This document shows, piece by piece, positions 8,241 through 16,274 of a DNA stretch of 64,000 bases. The translations under genes and the position numbers were made by a program. Position 1 is the first letter of the stretch, and the number at the start of each line of letters is the position of its first letter. A model generated the notes under the pieces. The model was not told the origin of the DNA and did not search any database. It saw only the letters and a list, made by a program, of their open reading frames with translations. The DNA is taken from NCBI RefSeq assembly GCF_900116495.1, contig NZ_FPAY01000013.1, positions 33,713 through 97,712 of the forward strand, read 5' to 3'. This DNA comes from Arthrobacter sp. ov118. Its GTDB lineage: Bacteria > Actinomycetota > Actinomycetes > Actinomycetales > Micrococcaceae.

Positions 8241-8540
8241 TTGTTTCTCCTCATTGTGGATCTTGAATAAGTCCGGTGCACTTCACACCGGACTTTGGTC
8301 ACTCTGCGAGAAGAACCTTGGCTTCGGTCCGGATTCACGGGCCTTGGCGGCGGGAGCTTCACGCTCGCAACATGTCTTGCGAGCATGAAAAAACACCTAC
8401 ACAAAGACTTGTATAAGAATTTCATGTCACCTGCGTCAGGTCAACGGGCGCAAGCGAGAATTGCATAAAATTTGTGCAAAGAACTGCTGAACGCGAATCA
8501 TCCGCCCGGGAATGCGTCCCGGAGCAGGCCGGAGTCCGGC
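8241..8540 (-). promoter_or_regulatory. Leader and promoter region of cspA; no gene seen
   Basis: Three hundred bases between cspA and the nucS stop codon hold no credible gene. On the minus strand a TTGACC (8439-8444) is a possible -35, but no convincing -10 at the right spacing was found. The likely transcript would have a leader of 100 nt or more, as is common for cspA genes. Confidence 0.4.
8269..8295 (-). other. Stem-loop in the cspA 5' leader
   Basis: Perfect 10-bp arms (8269-8278 and 8286-8295) enclose a 7-nt loop. The stem lies about 28 nt upstream of the start codon, just before the ribosome-binding site, and lacks a T-run. A role in translational control or mRNA stability at low temperature is inference. 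Confidence 0.6.
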
Positions 8541-9236
8541 CTAGAAGAGTCTGGACTCGCTGTCGTCAACGCCGCGCATGGCGTCGTAGTCCAAGGTGAC
8601 GCAGTCGATTCCGCGGTCCTTGGCGAGGACCTTAGCCTGCGGCTTGATCTGCTGGGCCGCGAAGATTCCCCGGACCGGTGCCAGCAGCGGATCCCGGTTC
8701 AGCAGTTCCAGGTACCGCGTGAGCTGTTCGACGCCGTCAATGTCGCCGCGCCGCTTGAGCTCAATGGCCACGGTGGTGCCGTCGGCGTCCCTGGCCAGAA
8801 TGTCCACGGGGCCGATCGCGGTGAAGTACTCGCGGCGGATCAGCGAGAAACCGGTGCCGAGCAGCTCGATTTGGGCCGCCAGAAGACGCTGGAGGTCCGC
8901 CTCGACGCCGTCCTTGATCAGGCCAGGGTCCTGGCCCAGTTCGTGGGAGGTGTCGTGCAGCTGCTCGTGGATGTTGATGATCAGCCGGTCGTCGGTCTTG
9001 GCGGACTGGACCGTCCACTGCTCGATCACGCCGATCTCGACGTCGACCTCTTCCGGCGTGGACACCCGCAGCGACGCCGGGGGACTCATCCAGTTCAGCG
9101 GCTTGTAGGATCCGCCGTCGGAATGGACCAGGACGGAGCCGTCAGCCTTGACGAGCAGTAACCGGGTGGCCAGAGGGAGGTGGGCTTTGAGGCGGCCGAC
9201 GTAATCGACGGAGCAACGGGCTATGACTAAACGCAC
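8541..9236 (-). CDS. nucS: Endonuclease NucS / EndoMS (mismatch-specific)
   Basis: A 231-residue protein starting MRLVIARCSVDYVGRL. The N-terminal domain binds DNA and dimerises; the C-terminal RecB-like nuclease carries GPVDILARDADGTTVAIELK, giving the D-(X)n-ExK metal site. It ends ...ESRLF; C-terminal hydrophobic peptides of this kind in NucS contact the replication sliding clamp. NucS cleaves both strands at G-T, G-G and T-T mismatches and is the actinobacterial replacement for MutS/MutL. The GTG at 9236 is supported by a TAGAGT hexamer seven bases upstream (leaderless start). A longer in-frame reading upstream overlaps other genes and is rejected. A divergent zinc-ribbon gene follows. 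Confidence 0.96.
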   Translation of the reverse strand: MRLVIARCSVDYVGRLKAHLPLATRLLLVKADGSVLVHSDGGSYKPLNWMSPPASLRVSTPEEVDVEIGVIEQWTVQSAKTDDRLIINIHEQLHDTSHELGQDPGLIKDGVEADLQRLLAAQIELLGTGFSLIRREYFTAIGPVDILARDADGTTVAIELKRRGDIDGVEQLTRYLELLNRDPLLAPVRGIFAAQQIKPQAKVLAKDRGIDCVTLDYDAMRGVDDSESRLF

Positions 9237-9243
9237 CCGGTCT

Positions 9244-9249
9244 ACTCTA
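9244..9249 (-). promoter_or_regulatory. -10 hexamer of nucS
   Basis: TAGAGT on the minus strand lies 7 nt before the GTG start, fitting a leaderless transcript. Confidence 0.6.
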
Positions 9250-9301
9250 CCTGCCGCCAGCCGGCGGGGCCGGGGCGAGTGAAGAGGCGGCCGGGCTGGG
9301 G

Positions 9302-9307
9302 CAGAAT
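9302..9307 (+). promoter_or_regulatory. Possible -10 hexamer of the zinc-ribbon gene
   Basis: CAGAAT lies 6 nt before the ATG at 9314; it matches the leaderless spacing but has C instead of T at the first position. Confidence 0.4.
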
Positions 9308-9313
9308 GGAAGC

Positions 9314-9661
9314 ATGCCCCGTTCCAACCGACCCCGCCGCGCTGCTTCGGGGAAGAGTGCTGCTTCTGGAAAGAAGGCGTACGGAGCGAACCAGGGGCCG
9401 GAGCTCGATCTGGAACGAGCCCGCTCAGGCTTCGCCCGCCGGGAGAGCGCGCCGGACGGTGAATGGATGGTCCGCTCCATGACCGCCAGCCGTGCGGAGA
9501 AGACCTACATCTGCCCCGGCTGCTCCACGGCCGTGCTGCCGGGCATCGCCCACTTGGTGGTCTGGTCCGAGGACCATCTCTTTGGTGCTGCCGCTGGCCT
9601 AGCGGAGCGCCGCCACTGGCACACCAACTGCTGGACCACACGGACGTACCGGTATCGCTAG
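9314..9661 (+). CDS. Conserved actinobacterial zinc-ribbon-like protein
   Basis: A 115-residue basic protein. The N-terminal 25 residues are Arg/Ser/Lys-rich and probably disordered; the remainder has ICPGCSTAVLPGIAHLVVW followed by RRHWHTNCW, a CxxC...H...C pattern that can bind one zinc. Relatives are common in Actinobacteria next to nucS and are often labelled ATP/GTP-binding protein without an experimental basis; no P-loop is visible. Divergent placement from nucS with 77 bp between the starts suggests a shared promoter region and perhaps a DNA-related role, which is inference. Confidence 0.85.
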   Translation: MPRSNRPRRAASGKSAASGKKAYGANQGPELDLERARSGFARRESAPDGEWMVRSMTASRAEKTYICPGCSTAVLPGIAHLVVWSEDHLFGAAAGLAERRHWHTNCWTTRTYRYR

Positions 9662-9699
9662 CCGGTTCCGCTGGCCGGTTTCGCTGGTCGGTTTCGCTA
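9661..9699. repeat. 13-bp tandem repeat, three copies, beginning at a stop codon
   Basis: Units at 9661-9673, 9674-9686 and 9687-9699 share a G(C/T)CGGTT(C/T)CGCT core. The first overlaps the TAG stop of the preceding gene and the last runs into the -10 hexamer of the next. Confidence 0.75.
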
Positions 9700-9703
9700 A
9701 GGT
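9698..9703 (+). promoter_or_regulatory. -10 hexamer of the 9711 hydrolase
   Basis: TAAGGT lies 7 nt before the ATG at 9711. The AAGGTGG sequence could also act as a ribosome-binding site if transcription starts upstream. Confidence 0.5.
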
Positions 9704-9710
9704 GGACAGC

Positions 9711-10550
9711 ATGACTTTTGATCCCGCGTCGTACGTCTTCACCCAGCCGTCCGCGCCGACCGCCATCCGCGCTTCCACCATCCTGCCGGCCCGCCGCGAG
9801 AACGTCGACCTGCGCACCTCGGACGGGCACCGGCTGGTGGGCGAACTGGCGGTCCCCGAATCCGGGGAGATCAAGGCGACCCTCATCACCTTGCACCCGC
9901 TGCCGACGCACGGCGGCTTCATGGATTCGCATGTCTACCGCAAGGCCTCCTACCGGCTGCCGGCCCTCGCCGGGGTCGCGGTGCTGCGCTTCAACACCCG
10001 CGGCACCTCCTCGCCGCGGGGTGTCAGCGGGGGATCCTTCGAGGAAGGGATCGGGGAGCGCCTCGACGTCGAGGCCGCGGTGCGGTTCGCCGTGGACCGC
10101 GGCCTGCCGAACCGGTGGCTGGTGGGCTGGTCCTTCGGCACGGAACTTGCACTTATGTACGGCGCCACGGAACCGGTGACCTCCGAGATCGAGGGCGCTG
10201 TTCTGCTCTCGCCTCCGCTGCACCGGGCCACGGACGCGCATTTGATGCAATGGGCCACGGCAGGCAAGCCGCTGAAGGTGCTGGTCCCCGAGCACGATGA
10301 CTACCTGCAGCCGGCCGCCGCGGCGGAACGGTTCGCCATCGTGCCCCAAGCGCAGGTAATCGGCGTCGACGGCGCCAAGCATCTGTGGGTGGGGGAGAAG
10401 TACGCCGGACGGGTGCTCAACGAGATCGTGGACGAGGTCATTCCAGGCGGCGTTGGTGGCCCTGTAGGCGTTGCCGGTGGTGTTGGGAGTGGCGCCGGAA
10501 CTGCCCTGCCGCAGGAATGGGACGGACCGGTCGCCACGGCCCACGCCTGA
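9711..10550 (+). CDS. Alpha/beta hydrolase (dienelactone-hydrolase-like)
   Basis: A 279-residue cytosolic protein from ATG 9711 (GTG 9702 is a weaker alternative). The nucleophile elbow is LVGWSFGTELALMYG (GWSFG) near residue 140; the acid is probably in VPEHDDYLQP and the histidine in DGAKHLWVGE. The HPLPTHGGFMDSHVY segment corresponds to the oxyanion-hole loop. The last 30 residues are Gly/Val-rich (GGVGGPVGVAGGVGSGAG) and look like an unstructured tail. Substrate unknown. It is convergent with the AI-2E family gene across a 60-bp palindrome. Confidence 0.85.
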   Translation: MTFDPASYVFTQPSAPTAIRASTILPARRENVDLRTSDGHRLVGELAVPESGEIKATLITLHPLPTHGGFMDSHVYRKASYRLPALAGVAVLRFNTRGTSSPRGVSGGSFEEGIGERLDVEAAVRFAVDRGLPNRWLVGWSFGTELALMYGATEPVTSEIEGAVLLSPPLHRATDAHLMQWATAGKPLKVLVPEHDDYLQPAAAAERFAIVPQAQVIGVDGAKHLWVGEKYAGRVLNEIVDEVIPGGVGGPVGVAGGVGSGAGTALPQEWDGPVATAHA

Positions 10551-10575
10551 GGAAACCGCGCCGGTTCCGGAAATC

Positions 10576-10635
10576 CGCACCGAAATAGGACAGCCGCACC
10601 GTGGATCCACGGTGCGGCTGTCCTATTTCGGTGCG
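10576..10635. terminator. 60-bp perfect palindrome between convergent genes
   Basis: The two 30-nt halves are exact reverse complements meeting at GGATCC with no loop. It fills most of the 112-bp gap between the hydrolase stop (10550) and the AI-2E gene end (10663). It can serve as a terminator on both strands, but there is no T-run and the perfect symmetry is unusual. Confidence 0.75.
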
Positions 10636-10662
10636 AAATCCGGCTTTCGGTGCGAAAACCCG

Positions 10663-11961
10663 TCAGCGGCTGTCCTGCCGGGCGATGAAGATTTCCTTGA
10701 CCAGCAGCAGGACCGCCGCGGCTGTGGGGATGGCGATCAGGGCTCCGAGCACACCAAGCAGGCTGCCGCCGGCGATGACCGAAATGACGGCGACGGCCCC
10801 GGGCACCGCCACTGCCTTTTGCATGATTCGAGGTGAGATGAAGTAGGCCTCGAACTGGAGGTAGGCAAAGTAGCAGATGGCGAAGATTAGTGCCGTCTGC
10901 CAGCCGGCGGACAGGGCCACGAGGGTGACGAGGAATCCGGCGATCATGCCGCCCACGAGCGGGATGAAGGCGAGCAGGGCCACGACGAACGCCAGCAGCG
11001 TGCCGTACGGCACCCCGATGATCGACATCACGATGAAGGCGAACGTGGCGTTCAGCAGTGCCACGGCGGCCTGGCCGATCACGTAGTTGCCCACCGAGCT
11101 GGTGATTTCCTCGGACAGGGCGGCAACCCGGGTCCGGCGCGAGCGTGGCGCCAGCCGGTAGCCCCACTTCTTCATCGAGGGAAGGGCGCCCAGGAAGTAC
11201 AGGCTCAGGACAAGCACGATCAGAGCGCCGAACAACCCGTTGGCCACGGTGGAGCCGAAGCCCACAACCCCGCCGAAGATGCCGCTTATGGCTTCCTGGT
11301 TGTTGACGAACTTCGTGAGCTCCTGGGCGATGCGGTCCCGTATGCCGAACTGCCTGTCAACGTTCCGGAAGAAATCGGAGTCAATGAAGTTCTGGACCCA
11401 CTGCGGCGCCTGCTGCACCACCTGCGTGACCTGCTGCACAATCGTCGGGATGAGGGTGGCGAAGAATGCGGCCACTGCCAGTGCCAGGGTGGAGACCGCC
11501 ATGAGAATGCCGGCCGACCTAGGGACATTCTTGCCTTCGAGCCAGCGCACCACCGGGTCCAGCCCCAGGGTGATGAAGAGCGCCGTGAGGATCCACAGGA
11601 GCAGCTGCGTCGTGTTCGAGCCGATCCAGTAAACCAGCAGCGCGAAGCCGACGCCGACGGTGCCCATGAAGCCCATATACAGCGGGTGCTGGGCGGACAT
11701 CCGCGGTCCGGGGCTGCCGAAGCGGGCCCCGGTCCCGTCCTCGGCCTCCGGACCGGCCTCGGCCTCATGGTCGGGCGGCATTTCGAAGCGAAGCCGGGGC
11801 TGGGCTCCGGGAATTGGCTGGCGCAGGCGGCGGGCCACGGACACGAGCAGGCTGGCGGCGGCCGCCCGGGGGCTCGGGACGGTCTGGGGGCGGCGTTCCT
11901 GGCTGCCGGATTCTTGGGCTTCATCCGATCCGGCGGAGGACGAATCCGTATGTTCAGTCAC
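10663..11961 (-). CDS. AI-2E family transporter (YdiK/TqsA/PerM-like)
   Basis: A 432-residue membrane protein. About 85 hydrophilic N-terminal residues are followed by helices of the PF01594 type: MGFMGTVGVGFALLVYWIG, QLLLWILTALFITLGL, and later LLAFVVALLAFIPLVGGMIA and VISVIAGGSLLGVLGALIAI. The amphipathic segment TIVQQVTQVVQQAPQWVQNF is characteristic. Family members export small solutes or signals, or exchange ions; the substrate here is unknown. The start is GTG (MTEHTDSSSAGSDEA). It is divergent from the surface protein at 12146. Confidence 0.92.
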   Translation of the reverse strand: MTEHTDSSSAGSDEAQESGSQERRPQTVPSPRAAAASLLVSVARRLRQPIPGAQPRLRFEMPPDHEAEAGPEAEDGTGARFGSPGPRMSAQHPLYMGFMGTVGVGFALLVYWIGSNTTQLLLWILTALFITLGLDPVVRWLEGKNVPRSAGILMAVSTLALAVAAFFATLIPTIVQQVTQVVQQAPQWVQNFIDSDFFRNVDRQFGIRDRIAQELTKFVNNQEAISGIFGGVVGFGSTVANGLFGALIVLVLSLYFLGALPSMKKWGYRLAPRSRRTRVAALSEEITSSVGNYVIGQAAVALLNATFAFIVMSIIGVPYGTLLAFVVALLAFIPLVGGMIAGFLVTLVALSAGWQTALIFAICYFAYLQFEAYFISPRIMQKAVAVPGAVAVISVIAGGSLLGVLGALIAIPTAAAVLLLVKEIFIARQDSR

Positions 11962-12145
11962 TGCGTTTAAATGCCCTTAATTCTCTGTGGCGCCAGGCAG
12001 GCGGCCCTAGTGTGATGATCACCGCAAACACTATCAGCAGGCTTGTCAACACAAGGGTCGGGGGCCGCGGCGGCCCCCTCGGACGCGGGGGGACCGGGCC
12101 GCCGATCTGACTCAGGGGTAACAGAATGGTTACTATTGAAGCTAA

Positions 12146-14005
12146 GTGTCCGCTGATGATAGGTGTATTTTGCGTTTCAAGACTGCAGTCGCCCTGGTGC
12201 TGCTCGGCCTCCTGACACTGCTGGCCGGAATTGGCCAGAAGACTTTTTGGGCTCCTCCAGAGACAATCACGGCCACCGCTCCCGCGGGGACTGCCGCGCC
12301 GCTGACCGTCTTCGACGAGAAGCTGAGGACGCTTCACCCCGGGACCGTGCAGATCAACGTCAAGGGTGAAGGCAGCTTCATGCTGGCCGCGGGCCGGCCG
12401 GACGACGTCGACGCCTGGGTGGCGAAGACGGCGCACAACACCGTTGCCGGAGTCTCAGACGACGGCAAGGCCCTGCAGTTGACGCATACCGACGGCGAAG
12501 CCACCGCGCCCTCACCCGCCGGGTCCGATCTTTGGGTCACCACCGAGAACGCCAGCGGTGAAATGAACTACTCCTGGAACGCGCCGGCCGACGGCGACTG
12601 GTCCCTCCTGCTGGCAACTGACGGCACTAAGCCCGCCCCGAGCTCCATCACGATGACGTTCCCCAACGACACCTCCACGCCCTGGGCCATTCCGCTGATG
12701 GTGCTTGGCGGCCTGCTGATCATCGCCGGCGGCGCGTTGCTGGTCCTCAAGCCCAAGTCCGGCAGCCGGGCAGGCGGCGGGGGCAGCAGCATCTTCGCCC
12801 GCCGCGGCCAGGCCAAGGCGGCCGCAGCACAGGACACGGCAGCACAGGACACGGCATCACAGCCCGTAGCGCCGCAGTCCGCAGCGCCGGAGAAGTCCGC
12901 CCCCGGGAAGGCCACTCCCGAGCCGTTCAAGGGCGCCATGAGGGCGCGCCGTTCCGGCATCGTCGTGGCCGTTTTGACCGCAGCCGCCGTCGGCGGCACC
13001 TCCGTGGCGGCCCAAGCCAGCCAAACGCCCGCGCCGTCGCCGAGCGCCAGCGCACCGGCCTCCAGCGCCCCGGCCTCCGGCAGCGCGACCCCCGGCACTG
13101 CCGGCCAGGACCAGGCCGGTGAAGCACCGGTGCTGTTGGATGCCCAGTTCCGCCGCGTCCTGGAACAGGTTGCCAGTGCTGTCGATGCCGGAGACGCGGC
13201 CAAGGACGCCGCCAAACTGAAGCCGCGCGTGGCACAGTCCGAGCTCGAGGTGCGCACGCAGAACTACAAGGTCCGCTCACGGGTCGGCTCCTACGAGGCC
13301 CGCATGCCTGTCCGCTCCACGAAACTGCTGACCACGGTGGTCACCAACCAGCGCAGCTGGCCCCGCTCCGTCCTGGCCGTGACGCAGGGCGAGGGCAACG
13401 TCGTGCCGCAGCTGCTGACCCTGACCCAGGCTTCCGCGCGGGAAAACTACAAGCTCGTCAGCACCACGCCGCTGCAGCCCGGCGCCACGTTCCCGTCGAT
13501 CGGGCGGGACGGCACACAGACCCTGGCCCCCTCGGACAAGTCCGGACTCCTGTACAGCGGTGAGGAAGCGCTCGCCGGGCTCGGTGACCGCCTGACCAAG
13601 GCCGACTCCACCTTCAAGGACAAGCTCGTTGAAGGCAAGTCGTCCCCGTACATCGCCGACACCCTCGCGTACCAGGCTGACGTCGTGAAATCGGGCGTCA
13701 ACGGCACCTTTGCCTTCACGCACAAGGTGGCTGCCGACAATACTGTCGTGTTCCGGACGGCCGACGGCGGAGCGCTGGTCCTGGGCCGCCTGAACTTCGC
13801 GTTCGACGGCACCCCGAAGGCGGCCGGCGATAAGCTCACGATCGGCGAGGACGCAGCCGCCCTTGCCGGCGGCAAGGAGACCGGCACCGGCATGGTGCTC
13901 AACTTCGCCGAGTCCGTGGCCGTCTACGTCCCGCCGACCGGCTCCACGGATCCGATGAAGCTCGTGGCCGCCACCCGTGGCCTGGTCGGGGCGGCTTTCA
14001 AGTAG
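12146..14005 (+). CDS. Large membrane-anchored surface protein of unknown function
   Basis: A 619-residue protein that I do not recognise. The N-terminal helix (residues about 11-30, TAVALVLLGLLTLLAG) is followed by a 140-residue outside domain, a second helix near residue 180 (PLMVLGGLLIIAGGALLVL), a cytoplasmic Ala/Gln/Pro-rich stretch of repeated AAQDTAAQDTASQ type, a third helix near 275, a Pro/Ser/Ala stalk (ASAPASSAPASGSATPG) and an outside domain of about 300 residues. The start is GTG 12146 with TACTAT nearby at 12131-12136; TTG 12170 (MRFKTAVALVLLG) is equally possible. It may be exported cell-envelope machinery or a sensor; nothing in the sequence decides. Confidence 0.75.
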   Translation: MSADDRCILRFKTAVALVLLGLLTLLAGIGQKTFWAPPETITATAPAGTAAPLTVFDEKLRTLHPGTVQINVKGEGSFMLAAGRPDDVDAWVAKTAHNTVAGVSDDGKALQLTHTDGEATAPSPAGSDLWVTTENASGEMNYSWNAPADGDWSLLLATDGTKPAPSSITMTFPNDTSTPWAIPLMVLGGLLIIAGGALLVLKPKSGSRAGGGGSSIFARRGQAKAAAAQDTAAQDTASQPVAPQSAAPEKSAPGKATPEPFKGAMRARRSGIVVAVLTAAAVGGTSVAAQASQTPAPSPSASAPASSAPASGSATPGTAGQDQAGEAPVLLDAQFRRVLEQVASAVDAGDAAKDAAKLKPRVAQSELEVRTQNYKVRSRVGSYEARMPVRSTKLLTTVVTNQRSWPRSVLAVTQGEGNVVPQLLTLTQASARENYKLVSTTPLQPGATFPSIGRDGTQTLAPSDKSGLLYSGEEALAGLGDRLTKADSTFKDKLVEGKSSPYIADTLAYQADVVKSGVNGTFAFTHKVAADNTVVFRTADGGALVLGRLNFAFDGTPKAAGDKLTIGEDAAALAGGKETGTGMVLNFAESVAVYVPPTGSTDPMKLVAATRGLVGAAFK

Positions 14006-14049
14006 CCGCCCGCGGCGCCTGGGGTGGCGCCGGGGCGGGCTTCAATGGC

Positions 14050-14055
14050 TAGAGT
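14050..14055 (+). promoter_or_regulatory. -10 hexamer of the thioredoxin-like gene
   Basis: TAGAGT lies 6 nt before the ATG at 14062 (leaderless spacing). Confidence 0.65.
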
Positions 14056-14061
14056 GGTGCT

Positions 14062-15078
14062 ATGACTACGCCAGCTTCCCGACCGGTCCCGCCAGTTGCC
14101 GCCAGCCCGCTCAACCTGCGCGGCGCCGTCGATCTTTCCGCCTTGAAACAGCGGCCGGCGCCCGCGCGCCCCTCCGCCGCCCGCCCACCGGAAGCAGGAC
14201 CGGCTGCTCCAGCCGGTGACCAGGCCGCGGCCGGCGACGGCGGACAGCCCGGCCGTCCGCTGCGCGTGGACGTGACCGAGGGCAACTTCCAGGAACTCGT
14301 GGAGCTGTCGGCCCAGGTTCCCGTGGTGATCGCCCTCTGGGCCTCCTACTCGCCCGGCTCCGCCGGGTTGGTGGATGTCCTGGAAGGCATTGTCGAGAGC
14401 TACGACGGCCGGCTGGTCCTCGGCGCCGCGGACATCGACGTCTTCCCGCAGCTTGCCCAGGCCTTCCAGGTCCAGGCCGTGCCCACCGCCGTGGCCGTGG
14501 TCAAGGGCCAGCCCGTTCCGCTCTTCCAAGGCGGCGCGGACGAGCAGCAGGTACGCAGCCTCTTCGATGAACTCCTCAAGGTGGCCGCCGCGAACGGCGT
14601 GACCGGCCGGATCGGCGCCGGCGGTCCCGGCAGCACTGAACCGGAGGCTCCGCCGCTGCCGCCGCTGCACCAAGCCGCGTTCGACGCGATCGAGGCCGGC
14701 GACTACGCGGCCGCGGCGGCAGCCTACCGGCAGGCCCTGAACGAAATGCCCGCCGACGCCGACGCGAAGGCCGGGCTGGCGCAGGTGGAACTCATGGAGC
14801 GCCTGCAGTCCATCTCGGGACCCGAGGCGGATGCCCTCCGCCGGCTCGCGGCCGAAGAGCCGGACAACATCGACGCCCAGCTCGGCGTCGCCGACCTGGA
14901 CATCGCCGGCGGGCACATCGAGGACGGCCTGGGCCGGGTCGTGGCGTTCATCGGCCGGAACTTCGGCCCGGAACGGGAGACCGCCCGGATCCGGCTGCTG
15001 GAGCTCTTCGACGTCGTGGGCGCCGCCGACGAGCGCGTCGCCAAAGCTCGGCAGGGCCTCGCCCGGGTGCTGTTCTAG
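14062..15078 (+). CDS. Thioredoxin-like / TPR co-chaperone (YbbN/CnoX type)
   Basis: A 338-residue protein. After a Pro/Ala-rich N terminus of about 65 residues comes a thioredoxin fold (VDVTEGNFQELVELSAQVPVVIALWASYSPGSAGL). The CxxC active site is replaced by SPGS, so it cannot act as a dithiol oxidoreductase. The cis-Pro is in QAVPTAVAVVKGQPV. The C-terminal half is helical with TPR-like repeats (AAFDAIEAGDYAAAAAAYRQA, AKAGLAQVELMERL, DAQLGVADLDIAGG). This architecture matches YbbN/CnoX, holdases that protect clients and hand them to chaperones. The stop overlaps the GTG of the next gene by one base. Confidence 0.88.
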   Translation: MTTPASRPVPPVAASPLNLRGAVDLSALKQRPAPARPSAARPPEAGPAAPAGDQAAAGDGGQPGRPLRVDVTEGNFQELVELSAQVPVVIALWASYSPGSAGLVDVLEGIVESYDGRLVLGAADIDVFPQLAQAFQVQAVPTAVAVVKGQPVPLFQGGADEQQVRSLFDELLKVAAANGVTGRIGAGGPGSTEPEAPPLPPLHQAAFDAIEAGDYAAAAAAYRQALNEMPADADAKAGLAQVELMERLQSISGPEADALRRLAAEEPDNIDAQLGVADLDIAGGHIEDGLGRVVAFIGRNFGPERETARIRLLELFDVVGAADERVAKARQGLARVLF

Positions 15079-16178
15079 TGGGGGCCGCTCTCTTTGCGCC
15101 GCTGGAGCTGAGGTCCCTGCGGCTGGAGCACCGCGGCTGGGTGTCCCCGATGTGCCAGTACAGCTGCGAGCCCGGCACCGGCGAGGGCGTGCCCACGGAC
15201 TGGCACCTGATGCACCTGGGATCGTTCGCCACCGGTGGGGCGGCCTTGATCCTCACCGAGGCCAACTCCGTGAATGCCGCGGGCAGGATCAGCCCCCGCG
15301 ACGCCGGAATTTACAACGATCGCCAGGCCGAGGCGTGGGAACGCATCACGTCCTTCGTGCACCGGAACGGCACCGCCGGGGCCAAGATCGGCACCCAGCT
15401 GGCTCACGCCGGGCGCAAAGCGTCCTCGTACTGGCCGTTCTCCGGCAAGAAGGGCAGCGTGCCGGCGTCCGACGGCGGCTGGGACACCGTGGGCCCCGGC
15501 GCGGGGGCCTTTGACGGCTACGCGCCGCCGTCCGCCATGACCGAGGCACAGATCGACGCCGTGATCGCCGACTTCGCGGCCGCCGCCGTGCGGGCCGCCG
15601 ACGTCGGGTTCGACACGATCGAAATCCATGGCGCCCACGGCTACCTGCTGCACCAGTTCCAGAGCCCGCTCATCAACGACCGCACAGACAGCTGGGGCGG
15701 GGACGAAGCCGGCCGCAACAGGCTGACGCTCGCTGTCGTGGACGCCGTCCGGGATGTCATCCCGGATTCGATGCCGCTGTTGCTGCGGATCTCGGCCTCC
15801 GACTGGGCGCCAGGCGGGATCGACGCCGAGGCCTCGGTCCGGATGGCCGCTGCCGCCGCCGAGCACGGCGTGGACCTGGTGGACGTGTCCAGCGGCGGCG
15901 CCGTTGCCCACCAGCAGATTCCCCTGGGTCCCGGCTACCAGACCGGTTTCTCCGCCCGGATCCGGCGCGAAGCCGGGGTCAAGACCGGCACCGTGGGACT
16001 CCTGACGTCGGCCGGGCAGGCCGAGCACGCGGTGGCCACCGGCCAGGCCGACGGCGTGTTCATAGCCCGGGCCGCACTGCGGGATCCGCACTGGTGGCTG
16101 CGCGCCGCGTTTGAGCTCGGCCATGACCTTGCGTGGCCGCCGCAGTACGAGCGCGCCATGCCCCGGCATGTGTTCTAG
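15078..16178 (+). CDS. NADH:flavin oxidoreductase, old yellow enzyme (YqjM class)
   Basis: A 366-residue FMN enzyme. The N terminus (LFAPLELRSLRLEHRGWVSP, then MCQYS) gives the conserved SPMCQYS of the thermophilic-like or YqjM class, where the cysteine tunes FMN. HLGSFATGGAALILTEANSV and QLAHAGRKAS follow; the substrate-binding pair is in IHGAHGYLLHQFQSPLIN, and NDRTDSWGG is a signature. Such enzymes reduce activated C=C bonds using NAD(P)H. The GTG start overlaps the preceding stop (15078), so the two are co-transcribed, although no functional link to the thioredoxin-like protein is evident. Confidence 0.93.
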   Translation: MGAALFAPLELRSLRLEHRGWVSPMCQYSCEPGTGEGVPTDWHLMHLGSFATGGAALILTEANSVNAAGRISPRDAGIYNDRQAEAWERITSFVHRNGTAGAKIGTQLAHAGRKASSYWPFSGKKGSVPASDGGWDTVGPGAGAFDGYAPPSAMTEAQIDAVIADFAAAAVRAADVGFDTIEIHGAHGYLLHQFQSPLINDRTDSWGGDEAGRNRLTLAVVDAVRDVIPDSMPLLLRISASDWAPGGIDAEASVRMAAAAAEHGVDLVDVSSGGAVAHQQIPLGPGYQTGFSARIRREAGVKTGTVGLLTSAGQAEHAVATGQADGVFIARAALRDPHWWLRAAFELGHDLAWPPQYERAMPRHVF

Positions 16179-16262
16179 AACGCCCCGCCAGTTGCACGGC
16201 TAGCCGGCCGCCGGGTCCGAAACTACGCCTTGCGGACGATCCATTCCGCGCTGGGGGACGGT

Positions 16263-16268
16263 TAGTCT
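16263..16268 (+). promoter_or_regulatory. -10 hexamer of the ABC exporter operon
   Basis: TAGTCT lies 6 nt before the ATG at 16275 (leaderless spacing). Confidence 0.65.
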
Positions 16269-16274
16269 AGCGTC

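Noticed and set aside
9237..10610. Upstream extension of nucS in the same frame
   Set aside because: It overlaps two plus-strand genes and a palindrome; the conserved NucS N terminus begins at 9236 with a promoter hexamer.
15075..16169. Minus-strand frame of 364 codons opposite the old yellow enzyme gene
   Set aside because: Antisense shadow of a clear enzyme gene; no motif.
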